Shown here one piece after another: positions 1-12,111 of a DNA stretch of 64,000 nucleotides. Origin of the DNA: Terebella lapidaria (Eukaryota; Annelida; Polychaeta; Terebellida; Terebellidae); contig OX424570.1 of assembly GCA_949152475.1 (NCBI GenBank), positions 26,594,694 through 26,658,693 on the forward strand, given 5' to 3'. The notes beneath the pieces were generated by a model. That model searched no databases. It was not told the DNA's origin and was given only the letters and a program-made list of their open reading frames with translations. A program made the position numbers and the translations under genes. Each line of letters opens with the position of its first letter. Position 1 is the stretch's first letter.

Positions 1-970
1 TTAGCCATTCGGTCCATTGACCTTGAAAATGAGATCAAAGGTCGAATTCAAGGTCATGGCAATATTCAGCATATATCATTTTTTATATGTTCACAATTGA
101 TTCCCAAGCTGTAAATTCGATAATTAGTGAGATATTAGCCATTTTGTCCCCTGTGACCTCGAAATTTAGGTCAAAGGTCAAATTCAAGTTCATTAGAATA
201 ATCTGTATATATTATTTCCTATATGTTCATAATTGATTCCTCATCTGTAAAGTCGATAATAAGCGAGATATTGGCCATTTTGTCCCATGACCTTGAAAAT
301 TAGGTCAAAGGTCAAATTCAAGGTCATGACAGTATTCAGAATATATCATTTCCTATATGTTCACAATTGATTCCTAAGCTGTAAAGTCGATAATAAGCGA
401 GATATTAGCCATTTTGTCCTGTGACCTTGAAAATGAGGTCAAAGGTCAAATTCAAGGTCACGAGAATATTCAGCATATATCATTTCCTATATGTCCACAA
501 TTGATTCCCAGTCTCTAATCTAAATATTTAGTAAGATATTAAGCATAATGTGTCCCATGATAAAGCATAGGACAATTTAACATGGGAAAGTCCCATTTGG
601 GCCGAGTTTGGGCAAAAATGGCCCACTTCGAGCGATTCAAGGGTAACGAAAGTTATACATGTCACAGGGGCATATATAAGGAGTGTTATGCATCAATAAG
701 AAAAAAAGTTACTGAACAGATTTTGAGAATACGACCGTCAAAGTCCAAAATTGGTCATTTTTCGTCAAAAATGGCCGCCATTTTGAAAGAATTTCGAAAA
801 TCAAAAAACTAAAAAATACCTCCCTCTCGAAATATTTTTATGTATTTTGGTTCAAAATTTCAGAAAGATTCGACTGTAAACTTTAAAGATAAAAATGTAG
901 ACTGACGACAACGGACGACGACGAACGACGGACGCAACGCCATGCCAATAGGTTATCGGACCAAAGGTCA
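1..970 (+). mobile_element. 134-bp-unit tandem repeat element, partial (copy 1)
   Basis: Four diverged tandem units with a period of about 134 bp fill roughly 1-535; AGGTCAAAGGTCA or a close variant falls at 32, 168, 302 and 436. A non-tandem tail follows to about 967, ending in GACGACGGACGCAACGCC and GGTTATCGGACCA. The same order of units and tail is seen at 39932-41208, so this is the right-hand part of the same element and its left end lies before the window. The ORF at 582-812 lies inside the tail, resembles no protein I know, and is not called as a gene. The right terminal motif (GGTCCGGTAACCTAA in the other copy) is degraded here, and the element abuts the truncated end of the receptor-like pseudogene. 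Confidence 0.85.
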
Positions 971-2204
971 AAAGTATGTACATGTATATTACTTTTATAT
1001 TAATTTCTTCAGGACGGAATGGGATCTGTTCAAACTTCCTCGTCCATGGAGCAATCTGATATAGTTTCTTCGTTTGTGAATCAAACAAAAACAGGAAGCC
1101 ATCTTGTGTGTCTCCTGGCAATAGAGAGGCATTCTAATTTACATTGCATCTGTCAGCAAATATGTGGCTGAATATATTTTGAAAATACAAACAGGGCCTT
1201 TCAATCAGATTGTCACATGCTTCTTCAAATGGATGTTAAAACCGGTGCAGTCAGATTAATGGATCAGATTACTGAGGGATGACTCACCTGACTGGCAGCC
1301 GAGTCTGTCCTCTCGAAGTTTGAAGTCAAAGGGACACAAACAGGTGAAGTTTTGGCCGCCAGTCGGTACACAGACGTGAGAACAGCCGCCATTGTCTACT
1401 CGAATTGGGTCTAAGAACACGCCGAAAAAATATAGTTCTAGGTTATCTCCGGCAGTTTCTGGTACATTCCCTTTGTACATCAGAGTGCTACTTAGCATCT
1501 AGTTTCATCTGCCATAGTAGGAATAACGGGATACGATTGGAAGATATATAGCCTTACTATATGGCCATATTATTATTCTGCATCAACTATATCATGCTTA
1601 CGATGAAATAACGGCTGTGCGTCAGGAGCAGAAACAGCGAGTCCTGATTGGCTGATTATATTGCGATATTGCATATTCATGGTGTTATGATGTGTACCAT
1701 TCAATTAAAATTTTTCAACTCTCATAAGACCCTTGATATGCAACAATAACTGGTTCTACAAACAGAAAAATAACATGTATAAAACCATTTTTCTCTGTTG
1801 CTATAGTCATGAATATATATTGGGTAATACCAGGTTACTGATTGAACAGAAAAAACGACAAAATATATTGTATATAGACTGTGTAATGATGTCTGTAAAA
1901 ATACATATGTTGGTTCTGAAAATAGAACGTTAAGAGATCTCTGTGACTTTGCTGCGCCGTGTGTGTCGAACTCTGATATGTTGTCTCCGTTGTAAGATGC
2001 CGTTTTCACAGAAGAGTAAGACTCAACCCAGAATATTGACGATGATTGGCGGTCCAGACATAGAGCGTTTGGTTTTACTAGACTGTCTATAATGGTTTGT
2101 GACGATATGCCGTCCATCTTGACTCTAGATATAGTTCCAGTCTTTGCATCAATCCAGAAAAGATATCTGAATACAAAAAATAAAACCCGAATGTATCCAG
2201 CAAC

Positions 2205-5200
2205 TGTAAGTCGATAGTTCACATTGTGATAAAAGCATGAATCTTTGCATAGTGGAAGAATATCACTCACTGGTCAATATAAGCTAGGGAGCTATTCTCG
2301 ATATGGCCTGTGGCGGATATGGCAGCCATTTTTCTTTTTGCAGTAAATCGGGCTCAAACGGTCGGTTTGCGAAATTCGTTATTTCTACCTATGCCTGTCA
2401 AATATTATCCAATATCCGCAAAATTGGTATCAAACTGACCTGAATAATAATAGCCAACACACTTATAATGGAAATAAGATAGTTATTTTGAACGTTCTGC
2501 AGGAATACGTAAAAAAACAACAACATTTTTTTGCTTGAATTTTGACAACTTCTTCACGGATCTCGTAGTCGGGGATATATAATAGGTGTGCCTGCATTCC
2601 CCCCCCCCCCCCCCCCATGATTGTCTAAGTTCAACCTTTTTTAGTTTTTAACATATTATTGATTAGTAACGATGTTTCCAGAGACCCATCACTGGCATAA
2701 AGTTTTCTGGGCCTTTTTCAAAATGGCCGCCGTTGAAAACTCCGAAATCATGTTTTGGGCTATAACTCATCTTCTGTTGCAGGTAGATACATGGTTTGGT
2801 GTCTTCTCCCATGTTTTTGATACGGTGGAATCCAATTTTATCATTGCTGCGTACCTGTGACTGTTGGCTACTTCAGAACTAAAAATGGATGACAATGAAA
2901 CTGGCGAAAAGCACATTTTTAACCATGGTGTGACTGATATGTGTAGAAATCCTGAAAGGGGGCCAGATTGATAGTAAAAGCAGTTCCATTCCCACATATC
3001 TAGCTCAGAAGATAAGAATCAATTTACAGAAATATTGCCAAGGTGGATTCTTTCGAATTCCTGGATACATGACTCAATAATAAAAGCGATGCGGTGATGC
3101 GATGAATATTACATTTTTCTGTCATTTACCTAGTAAAATGGTGAAAAATGCCAATCAACTAGTACTTAGTGTCTGTAGAAGCCATGCAATACTTTTTTTA
3201 CTTCACAGAAAACAAATCTACGATGACCCTCATAGTCAGATACTTTCTGAATGTAAGCAAGGCATCTGCATAAAAATTACCAGTAATGATAACACTAAAC
3301 AATCGAATAATAGGACATTATGGATCCTGTAATTTCCCTTCTATTGCATTGGAATCAAGGCACCATAGAATGCCAGTAAAGTTCACTTCTATCACGTGTT
3401 TGTTGATCTGGCTCAACACATATGTACCAATTTTGTACTGCAATGGCAAATAAAGCATGTTCATTGTTGAAGGGTTTCTGGTTGACACAGGAATTGCGCC
3501 CTTATGTATGATACAGTAGTATTTTTTTATGACAGTGACCTGAAATCAATGCAGTAGCTTAAGATAAATGTTCCATTCCAATGATAGCTTTAACCTCTAG
3601 TCTCAAGAACGACTACACAGCAAAGTTGGAATGGCATTTACACAAGATATTGTGGTAAAAAAAGAAAAAAATTTCTTGCCCTCTTTCTCAGTCCATCCAT
3701 GCTATGTTGGGTTTTGAACAGCCTCTGGTGGTTGGTGGGCTCTAGTCCATGTGCCCACGAGGTCAATGTTGACGTGATCAATGATAGATTCAATGAAGAA
3801 CAACCCACAGACCAGTTGCACCATCACTTATCTCAGCTCATATGAAGGAGAACTTACTGTCAAATCTAGTGAATGCATGAAATAGGATCATGCATTTATC
3901 ACTGATGACACCAAGGTTGACCTTGTTGGGATGATGGTTCTCTTTCACAAGACCAATCATATGGCTAATGAATTTCTCCCACAAGTGGTGTGCTAAACAA
4001 CATCTCAGAAGACCTCCAATTGAGGACACGAACTAGAGCCCATCAACCACTATTCTATAGGGGGTGTTCAAGACACCACAGACCATGGATGGCCTGAGAC
4101 AGACGACAAACGTGGTTCCCATCTAGACCATAAGGCCTCTTGCCAGGGATTCTTTGACCCTTTCCATGTTCATGACCGCTGATAAAACAATCAAAGAATG
4201 GTAGTGAAGTTTTCTTCACTTTGCTCACTGGTATTCTATGGTGCATTGATTCCAATGCAATAGAAGGGAAATTACAGGATATGTACTTGTCTATTACTGG
4301 ATTGTTTAGTTTTGTCATAACTGGTATTTCTTATGCAGAAGAATTCAAATTTAGAAATTATTTGTTGGTTTTGGTAGTCATCTTGGAATTCCCTTGTTTT
4401 CTGTCAAGTGAGAAAGTGCTGCATTCCACGCACAACTAATAATGATGGCCTCGCAGACCCCCAAATACTGGTTCATTTTTTACTTTCTTACTAGGCCAAA
4501 TGACAGAAACGGTGCAATATTTTTTAAAGATTACTAGCAAGTTTAAAATTCATCATCGAGTCATGTATCATCTTCTGGGCTTGTTATGTGAGAAAAAAAC
4601 TGTTTTACTATCAATCTGACCCCATCTCAGGGTTTATACACATATCAGTGCCAACTTGGTTGGAATATGATTTTCACCAGTTTCATTGTCAGACATTTTT
4701 AATTCTGAAGCAACCGACAGTGACAGGCACTCAGCAAATGACAAAATTGGATTCTCCAGTATCAAAAACATGTGTGCAGACAGCAAATCATTGTCTCTAC
4801 CTGCAATAGAAGCACAGTTATGGCTCAAAACATGATTTCAGCATTTTCGTTCGCGACTATTTTTATAAAGGCCCCTCATGGGGAGAGATGGTGCAGGCAC
4901 ATCTATTGTACATGTCCGATTAAATTCAAGCAAAAAAATTTTTTTTTTTACATAATGCGGCAGAATGTTCAATATAATGATCTTTTTCATTATGGGTGAA
5001 TTGACCTTGTTATTATGGTCAGTTTTATACCAGTTTTGTTGATATTGGATAATATTTGACATTTACAGGTAGAAATAACCAATTTCCCAAACCCGCCGTT
5101 TTATACCAATTTTGTTGATATTGGATAATATTTGACATTTACAAGTAGAAATAACCAATTTCCCAAACCCGCCGTTTTAGGTCGATTTACTGCAAAAAGA

Positions 5201-5330
5201 AAAAAAAATGACTGCCACATCCGCCATAGGCCATATTGAGAATGGCTCCCTAGCTTATAATAACCAGTTAGTGATACTCTATACCCCTCTGCAAAGTTTC
5301 ATGCTTTTATCACAATGTGAACAATTCGTT
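2205..5330. repeat. Large diverged inverted repeat (about 3.1 kb) in the pseudogene intron
   Basis: Successive stretches of the left arm recur as reverse complements in the right arm, in mirrored order: 2205-2440 with about 5110-5330, 2765-2995 with 4580-4830, 3330-3380 with 4240-4285, and 3710-3760 with 4025-4070. The arms are diverged by many substitutions and indels, and the unpaired centre lies near 3790-4025. An 18-bp poly-C run (2599-2616) is present only in the left arm. The ORFs inside (for example 3838-4029 and 4055-4318, minus) may be remnants of an element's own protein, but I recognise no domain. The structure fits an old foldback transposon or an inverted duplication inside the intron between exon 3-like and exon 4-like segments. 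Confidence 0.75.
5036..5180 (+). repeat. Tandem duplication, period about 76 bp
   Basis: The segment running from TTTATACCAGTTTTGTTGAT to ACCCGCCG is repeated immediately with only a few changes (GATATTGGAT at 5041 and again at 5117). It lies in the right arm of the large inverted repeat; the left arm has only one copy, so the duplication came after the inverted repeat formed. Confidence 0.8.
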
Positions 5331-5861
5331 TAAAATTATGAGCTAAGAACCTGCACTGCTATCAACCCACTGCGAGGTTGGTAATGTGCAATTATATAAT
5401 ATTGAACGTTGCAGAGACTACAAGATCATGGCAAAACAGAGGCAGTAAATACGATGTTATCAACTCCTGTTCGGTAGATGTCAAATTATGAACTAATCTT
5501 AAACCTGACTTTGACATCTACCTCGCACTGAATGTACAACTTCAAAAACTATAACCTAAGCTGATACCCCTGAGCTGGATCCACATCTATGCTGTGTGGT
5601 TGAGCGAGGTCACCAAGAATTTTCCGGTACCGTTCGTTTTTGTATGACCAAAGGTGTATTGCTGATCCGTCCGTGTAGTACAAGTTCTGACCAATCGTCA
5701 GGGAAGGATCTGTACAAAAGCAAATTGGGGAAATATCAGGTGGCTCGTACGCGCCATACCTTAAAATCTGTTATATAGGATTGATGTTTATTTAATGTCA
5801 TGTTAATACGTGAAAATAATGGTCAAACATGGAATAAATGTTTATTGAGCAGAATGTGTGT

Positions 5862-6065
5862 ATCAACCTACATTATTACCGGTGATAACCAGATTTCGAT
5901 GATGCCAATAAAGAACTTAACATCAAAAACTTTCGGAATAGAAACAAAGCCCGAACAAACATCTATATCTGAAGCCACACTGGCGTCTTCAGGGGCAGAC
6001 AGTGTGTAATTATAGTGGTTTCTACTGTCCACCAGGTGGAATTAGTGCACAACTGCCCAACAACT
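5862..6065 (-). mobile_element. Short interspersed element without poly-A tail, diverged copy
   Basis: Read on the minus strand this matches the repeat family best seen at 26692-27028 and 50015-50340: a part near CACCTGGTGGA, then CCTGAAGACGCCAGTGTG, then TTGTTCGGGCTTTGTTTCTA, then GGCATCATCGAAATCTGG. Its centre, CTGAAGACGCCAGTGTGGC followed by TTCAG, can form a hairpin (CTGAA with TTCAG, GCCA with TGGC). It differs from the other copies enough to be a separate, older subfamily. Confidence 0.7.
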
Positions 6066-6069
6066 TATC

Positions 6070-7785
6070 GAAACAATTCACGAATCATGTTTATTACCGG
6101 TATAAAGAATAAATGAAACGCGGAATTAATGTTTGTAACGTGGAATCTGAATCTGACTAATTCTGAATCACAGTGCAAACCAAAGTGGACATTTAAGCAC
6201 ATGCTTCCAAAACCTTAATAAACAGACCTAATTAAAAGCCCGTTGAACCCCGTAATAAGCATTAGTTATTGTAAAAAAAAACCATTGTTTCCGCCGCAGA
6301 AATATCACTTCCTCATTGGAAGTATGGAATTGTGAACGTAAATTGTTCGTGGGAATATGATTGGTTCAGTACAAATCTTGCAAGAAATGAGATTTAAATC
6401 AAACTGCCAAAATGAGGTCATGTTGTTATTCAAATTTACTACTCCTCACCTCTCGCACAATCTACTCTCCAGACCTTGCACAATATTGGAATTTACAAAC
6501 ATCTTCACAATTCCGTTGCCATTGACCTTTTTAAACCTCCGAAAGCTTAAACGAGCTCGTAGTTTCTTCCTCTCCGCTGACACACAATCAACGTGGATTT
6601 TTTTGGCAGATAAACACGTGGATTTGGATTAAATATAATGTTATGGCTTCGATACTAATGTTACAAATGTTTTGATTTGAACTGATATCTATCATTATTA
6701 TTCATCCAGAGAGCTACGGGTTGAATTACCATTGTTTAATTGCTGTCACGCCCACCCTTTGATGCAATTATTGCAAAGCATCAAAGAGGTGAAAAAAATG
6801 GAAGATGATGAAAAGTGAAAGATGATACGAACAGTCAAATTGACTCCAAGGCACAGTGAATTGGATCTTGAATTTCTATATCTATAAGGATATATTCCCC
6901 AAGAAATATTTTGCAGGTCACGACTCGTGCACGTCATAGAACACAATGTATTCAATAATTTTTCCAATTAATAACCTGCAAAGGAACAAAACATTTCTGT
7001 ACATTGTATTGTAGAAGTGTGTACATTTGTATTAATGTTCATGGTACCACATGACACTGACCAAACCGACATTAAATACAGTACATTTACCCTTTGAAGG
7101 TCATTATTTTACGACATTTTGGTGTTCCGAGATTCAAGGCCCTATTATGGAGCCGGTTTCCTATCTTTTGAAACCGTTTTCGCACAAAAGATGTGCCCTG
7201 ATGACAAGCAATACAATACGGTGATGTTTCAACCTCATAGAAAAGGACAAAAATGAAAATTTTTATCGAGGTCACAGAAAAAGGTCAGAATTGAAGAATT
7301 GCATCTTTCTGGACTGTTATATTAGCGAAACCAGAAAAATTAATAATGTGATATTTGTTACTCGCTCAAATTAGTGTTGTGGTGAATCTGTCGGCACGTG
7401 GCTGTCGTTCATATTGCCTGGCTTTCTCCAGGGACATGTTATCGGTATCTGCCTTGTGTTCACATTTTTTTCAAAACACTCTTTCAAACTCGTGATGACG
7501 TTTTCGACCATAATGTATCCCTAGATGATGTCAAAAATGTTGAGTGTAGTTTTTTGGATGGCCCAAGTGAAATGCAATGCGGTTTGGAAGGTAGAATCTG
7601 AGATATATATGAGCTTGCTGCTTCTGTCACAGCCTATTCGTCACACCCACGCTAGAGTGAACTGATGGCTTCCAGACAGTTCACAAGAATCTTGTACAGC
7701 TAGTAGAACATGTAGAAAAAGCACAAATGGATACCGACAAACAGACAATTTCCAACTCCAAGACCTAATCCATGGACGAAGTTTA
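6070..7785. other. Intergenic, nothing recognised
   Basis: Only short ORFs without recognisable domains are present (for example 6357-6632 plus and 6746-6967 minus). I see no exon-like conservation with the receptor genes, no tRNA and no inverted-repeat element here. Confidence 0.5.
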
Positions 7786-8025
7786 CAAATTCAATATAAG
7801 TGTTCAAATCCGAGGAATACTACCAGTATTATAGTCAGAGCCATGTGAATATCGCAGACACCCAGCCAGCTGAGTGTGAGATCAGGCGCTCCGGAAGAGT
7901 GAGCATCTCCTGCCCCGCATAGAACACCTCCAAAGTGGTCATTTTTTCTACACCCACCTAGTTTCGAGAATAATTTTGAATTTTGCTTCTTTATTTTCTC
8001 CACCTCATGTCTACTGGCTTTCACC

Positions 8026-8295
8026 TCGGTGACTGCTTGGCGCAGTCGTCTGGTACATTTTGGGTAAACACCTGAATGAAATTCGAAGCTGCCTGAGAGC
8101 ATCTAACATGAGGTTGATATCTTTCACTCCACAACGCTTACACAGAATAGGAGTCATATCTTGGCTGTTGCAATAGTGGTATGTGGCTCTTGGTGAGTGT
8201 TCTGCTTGTTGCAAATCCACTTTATTTACCAGACACATGTCCAGCTTGTCGACATGCATCGTCGTTTCGAAGCCCACAGCAGAAATGTCGTGATT
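8026..8295 (-). CDS. Possible isolated exon, PAN/apple-like fragment
   Basis: On the minus strand a TCCATGCAG acceptor is followed by an open frame of about 90 codons that includes NHDISAVGFETT, DMCLVNKVDLQQA, HYCNSQD and ILCKRCGVKDIN. A possible donor, G/GTGAAA, lies near 8026. A short cysteine pattern near an ISAVGFE-like segment followed by CLV is weakly reminiscent of PAN/apple extracellular modules, which are common in invertebrate secreted proteins. No neighbouring exons were found on the same strand, so this may be a stranded exon, a pseudo-exon or a chance ORF. A second overlapping frame (7791-8102) carries a short charged stretch. Low confidence. Confidence 0.25.
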
Positions 8296-8309
8296 CTGCA
8301 TGGATCATG

Positions 8310-9707
8310 ATTGGATACTAATACCAGACCCCCTGCTTGAATCAATCTTTAGGCATATGCATCGATTCAGCAGAGAAATCAGTATACCGAGGTTTAAGAC
8401 ATATGAGGTTGGTCGTTGTGCCGAGTCTGTACTTAGTTACCCGTGCTGTTGGCCTCGGCTTAGAGCCTGGTGTGATCGACGTGTGTAGAGTATCCTTCTT
8501 CACAAGGACAAGGCCATGTTTTATTGATTAGTGAACAAGTCAAGTTTGCTAAAATGACACAGTCGTATGTATGAACACGGAAAACTCACTGTCAAGGGTT
8601 CGATCGCTCCAGTTGATACAGCTCAATTTATTTCTGAAATATAGTTGATGATAATTTATTATTGATTACAATTCAACAGCTATACTTGATCATATTTGAT
8701 GACAAGTCGACAGTTTGCCAAATGTTTATCATCTGAACTACAGTGTAATCAATAATCACTGCGGACCGAGCTGTAATTAGTGCTATGTGGGTTTCCAGTT
8801 TTTTCTGAAGATAATTTTCACCACATTAGTTCGTGATCTCACGTGTGACTACCAGGTACTTGTAGATTCATGTTGCCATTGCTTGAACGATGCTGATTCG
8901 ATCCGATTAAGTATTTAGGAATCAATGCTTCTCATGTTATTGAGTTAGTATGTCATCGACAATGTGAATTTTCACATGCAAATGACCTGCACATGAACAT
9001 ATGCAACTGACGTGGACATCTGTCTAATTTCTATTGCTGTAGATTACAACGATATGAGCATTCAAATTACTGAGTTTGAACCACTGGGCTGAAGAGAATA
9101 TTAGTAAGTAAACCTTCGATACTATCATTAAAGTGGAATAATCGGTTTTTGAAATTCGTTATAAATCCATCGCCAATCATTATATGATGTAGCACCGTTA
9201 CAACCACACAAAATACGTCCGCATTTCCCTGCAGTGGAGATTGAACACACCGAAAAAACACACCATGTGAACTTATTGTTTACATTTGCTCTAACATAAA
9301 CAAAGACACGTATTTCCCTATATTGTCATTATTTGCAACATATATTATTCAAACTGAATATTTGGGGTTTCATCACTATGTTATCACCATGCATATACGA
9401 CTTTTCAAATTTCGAACTTTTCCGTGCAAAAATCATTTGAAAATATGATTTTCAATATCAAATTTAGACACATTCGTGTGCGTATTGAAACTTTTGCACT
9501 GTGCAGCTGCTCAGCGGACAGCTAATGATCACTTTCAGCCGGTAAACCAAAAATCGATCATGCCACTTTAAACACTGACTAATAGTTTAAAACAATCAAG
9601 AGGCCATGCCTATTCAATTCCTAATTTTAAAGACATCGCACGCGAGTAAGTAATTCATCGTGAACGTCTTTATTGTAGCAATACACAGTTATAAGAAAGA
9701 GCCTGGG
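8310..9707. other. Upstream region of the sulfotransferase gene
   Basis: AT-rich, with no supported exon. It presumably contains the promoter and 5' UTR of the gene beginning at 9708. An in-frame TAA at 9651-9653 closes the reading frame upstream of the chosen ATG. No convincing TATA box was identified. Confidence 0.4.
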
Positions 9708-11781
9708 ATGTATTCACGATTGTCGACGTGGATCCTCGTGCTGCTCGTGTGTGGTATATTTGCTGTGATCTATCACCTGCACACGTCTCGGGTGGCTCGG
9801 GATCGGCCCGTGAACTATGATATCAATGGGAATACCAACAACATGGAACAGCGGGGTAGGTATCTAGGTATCGAGTCTTTAGGGCAGTTCCGACTAACTA
9901 TAAAAAAGTGCCTAATTATATGTGCTGCTGATCACATTTTGTATTCCTTATGTCATGATGGACAACAAATAGTGTGCCCTTGCACAACTAAAAGTTTTGC
10001 GGAAATGTGTTCGGTGTTTCCACAGAATAATTCTATAAAACAAAATGTCAGAAACAATGACATTTAATGCGTGTGACCTGCATAAATTCGAGACACATTT
10101 AACATGAGAACATATACTCTTCAAACCAACCTGTGTATTATTCATCAGAAGTGCACAGTGAAGTCTCAATTGGACTGTCAGGTTGGTATTTTTTGTCAGG
10201 TTGGTCCAGTAGTAGATGTGTCGGAGGCATAGTCACAGGAGGCTGTTAAGCCACGAGCCTCTTGTTAGGGGTGTCCTGAAATGAAAACATTTTGCTACGA
10301 CCACTGACTGCAGAAACAGTTTCGTAACCCTAATTTTACTTTGTGGCATAACATATGGGTAATTTCATCTCTGGCTTGATTCAGTTACTCAAAAATTGAC
10401 CGAAATGCACCTAGACCTGTCACTATAATTTATATGTCAACTGAAGGTTCCAGCCAAACACAAATTAATTTTCAGATAATAAATATGGAACCTATACCCA
10501 AGTATAAAGTCTCCGAGCGAACAAAACCAAGTTTCCCGATCTCAAACCATGTTTCCCAATTTCAAAGTATGCTGCATGTCAGACAAATTCGATTATTGAA
10601 CTTCACGAACCCCCATATATGGTCATATTTGAATTTCTAATTTGGCCCTATATGGTCAGTGTTTACATGAAAGTGATAATGAATTAATATTGTGCATGTT
10701 TTGGCCATGTTCTATAGCGAGAACAAAATACTGATTTGAGGTATTCATGGTTTTATGCTCCATTGTAACAAAAATAACTGAATTGTGCACGTTTCAAAAT
10801 CAAATACATGTAATTGACTTTTAATATATATTCCCAGACGCAGATGCTTCTAATATTGGGGTTTCACCGGACAACACGACATGTGACGTCACCACGAGGC
10901 AGGAACATTTACGAGCTGTCTGTCAGAAGAAAAAATTGAGGAATTCTCAATGGGAGATTCATCGTCATGAATACCACTGGCTATTCGATGATCGCCGGAA
11001 GTTCCTTTACTGTATGGTGCCTAAATGCGGAAGCAGATCGATGAGAGCACTACTGGAGAAGCTGGCTCTTGGTGAGTTCGATACCAGCGCAAAACCGATA
11101 TCGAAACATACAAACAAGGAGTTGGGTTTCAAAAATCAAAGAGACGTAACTAAAAGCCAGGGGGTAGACATCATAGAGTCCTACAAAAAAATGGTCATCG
11201 TCAGACACCCCCTGGATCGGCTACGAGCTGTGTACGATGGAAAGCTATCAAGACCTGGACGTCTCAATGCATTGGCTCTGGGAAAAAACGCAGAAATTAT
11301 TGATGAGTACTTGAACCAATTCGCACAGAGAAGTAAACCATTTGACCCAATGACAGAAACTTTGACCTTCCAGCAATTCTTGTCCATCCTGGTTTCCAGT
11401 TATCATGAAGGCTTTCACGACCAACACTGGGTCCCATTTTTTGACCAATGTGCTCCTTGTAATGTCGATTATGATTATATCATTCGACTGGAAACTTTCC
11501 AAAACGATAATGGACAGATGGAGGAGTTCCTGCGAGTATTCAATGAGGATGAGTCAGGTTTTGAAGTCCCTCATCTCAATCAACACCAAACCAAAGAAGC
11601 TACTCTGGAGAATAAGTTGCATGATATATCGTCTATGTATCGCTATGTAGATGCTGATATCATGGAAGGGATCTTGGAATTATACAAGGAAGATTTTGAA
11701 TTATTTGGGTACGGTTGGAGCAAGAAGAATGGTGCAACTTGTGAAATACTCAACTATTCAAATTCAGCTGGTTGCTGTTAA
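9708..11781 (+). CDS. Golgi carbohydrate sulfotransferase (HNK-1ST/CHST8-14 family), 2 exons
   Basis: Exon 1 is 9708-9855 (ends CGGG/GTAGGT) and exon 2 is 10838-11781 (after TTCCCAG). The phase 1 junction is consistent and gives 363 residues ending in TAA. The protein has a short cytosolic start (MYSRLST), a hydrophobic anchor at about residues 8-22, and a lumenal stem with a possible N-glycosylation sequon at Asn62, as expected for a type II Golgi enzyme. The 5'-phosphosulfate loop is YCMVPKCGSRSM (about 108-118) and the 3'-phosphate motif is VIVRHPLDRLRAVYDGKL (about 169-186). Downstream features typical of the family are HWVPFFDQCAPCNVDYDYI (about 246-264) and YKEDFELFGYGW near the C-terminus. 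By family it moves sulfate from PAPS to a sugar hydroxyl on glycans; the acceptor sugar cannot be read from the sequence. All expected parts are present and the length is normal, so the gene looks intact. Confidence 0.93.
9856..10837 (+). other. Sulfotransferase intron
   Basis: A 982-bp GT-AG phase 1 intron (GTAGGT to TTCCCAG). It contains stop-rich AT sequence with nothing recognisable. Confidence 0.85.
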
Positions 11782-12111
11782 CAAAACCTCGCATTATTTG
11801 TAGATCTAATATATTCGATCGGTTTAATCAACCATTCATGAATATGGAATGCCACATTGGCTCAGGTTCTTCATCAAATATTTTAGGCCTATGACTCGTA
11901 CGTTTATAGTTATCAAAATTGGGACGTATTAATGATATTATAGTTTGATATTTACAATACACTACCGGGAAACGAGACTACATGGAGAATGGAGAAGATA
12001 CAGTTTGTTTGTACATGATAATAATACAAATAATAATAATAAAAATAATTTATTCTTGTATAGTGCAAACGAATATTGCAAATATTCTTGTTGCGCTTAC
12101 ACATCAAACGA

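Larger units (their letters stand above)
1011..5709 (-). pseudogene. Decayed LRP-like (YWTD/EGF) receptor paralogue, exons 3-7
   Basis: Five segments on the minus strand match successive exons of the receptor gene at 37705-48034. Exon 3-like, 5709-5568, encodes NLYYTDGSAIHLWSY and IDVDPAQG, with a GG/GTATCA donor in the same phase. Exon 4-like, 2166 to about 1914, encodes YLFWIDAKTGTISR and VKPNALCLDRQ. Exon 5-like, about 1690-1602, encodes SAPDAQPLF with donor C/GTAAGC. Exon 6-like, 1410-1288, is the EGF module, 123 nt long as in the other gene. Exon 7-like, about 1107-1011, encodes DGFLFLFDSQTKKLYQIAP. Signs of decay: the first EGF cysteine codon is replaced by isoleucine (DPIRVDNGG against DPCRVDNGG), the conserved CPFGF is CPFDF, the exon 4 donor position reads CC instead of GT, exon 7 is cut short where a repeat element begins, and no exons 1, 2 or 8-14 are found. 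It could be a partly functional diverged gene, but loss of the disulphide and of the second propeller argues for a pseudogene. Confidence 0.75.

Noticed and set aside
582-812. ORF of 76 codons in the tail of the first repeat element
   Set aside because: It lies wholly inside non-coding repeat sequence. The same element at 40800-41050 has the region without a conserved frame.
8440-8620. tRNA-like GGTTCGATC word near 8596
   Set aside because: No acceptor stem or A box could be folded around it.
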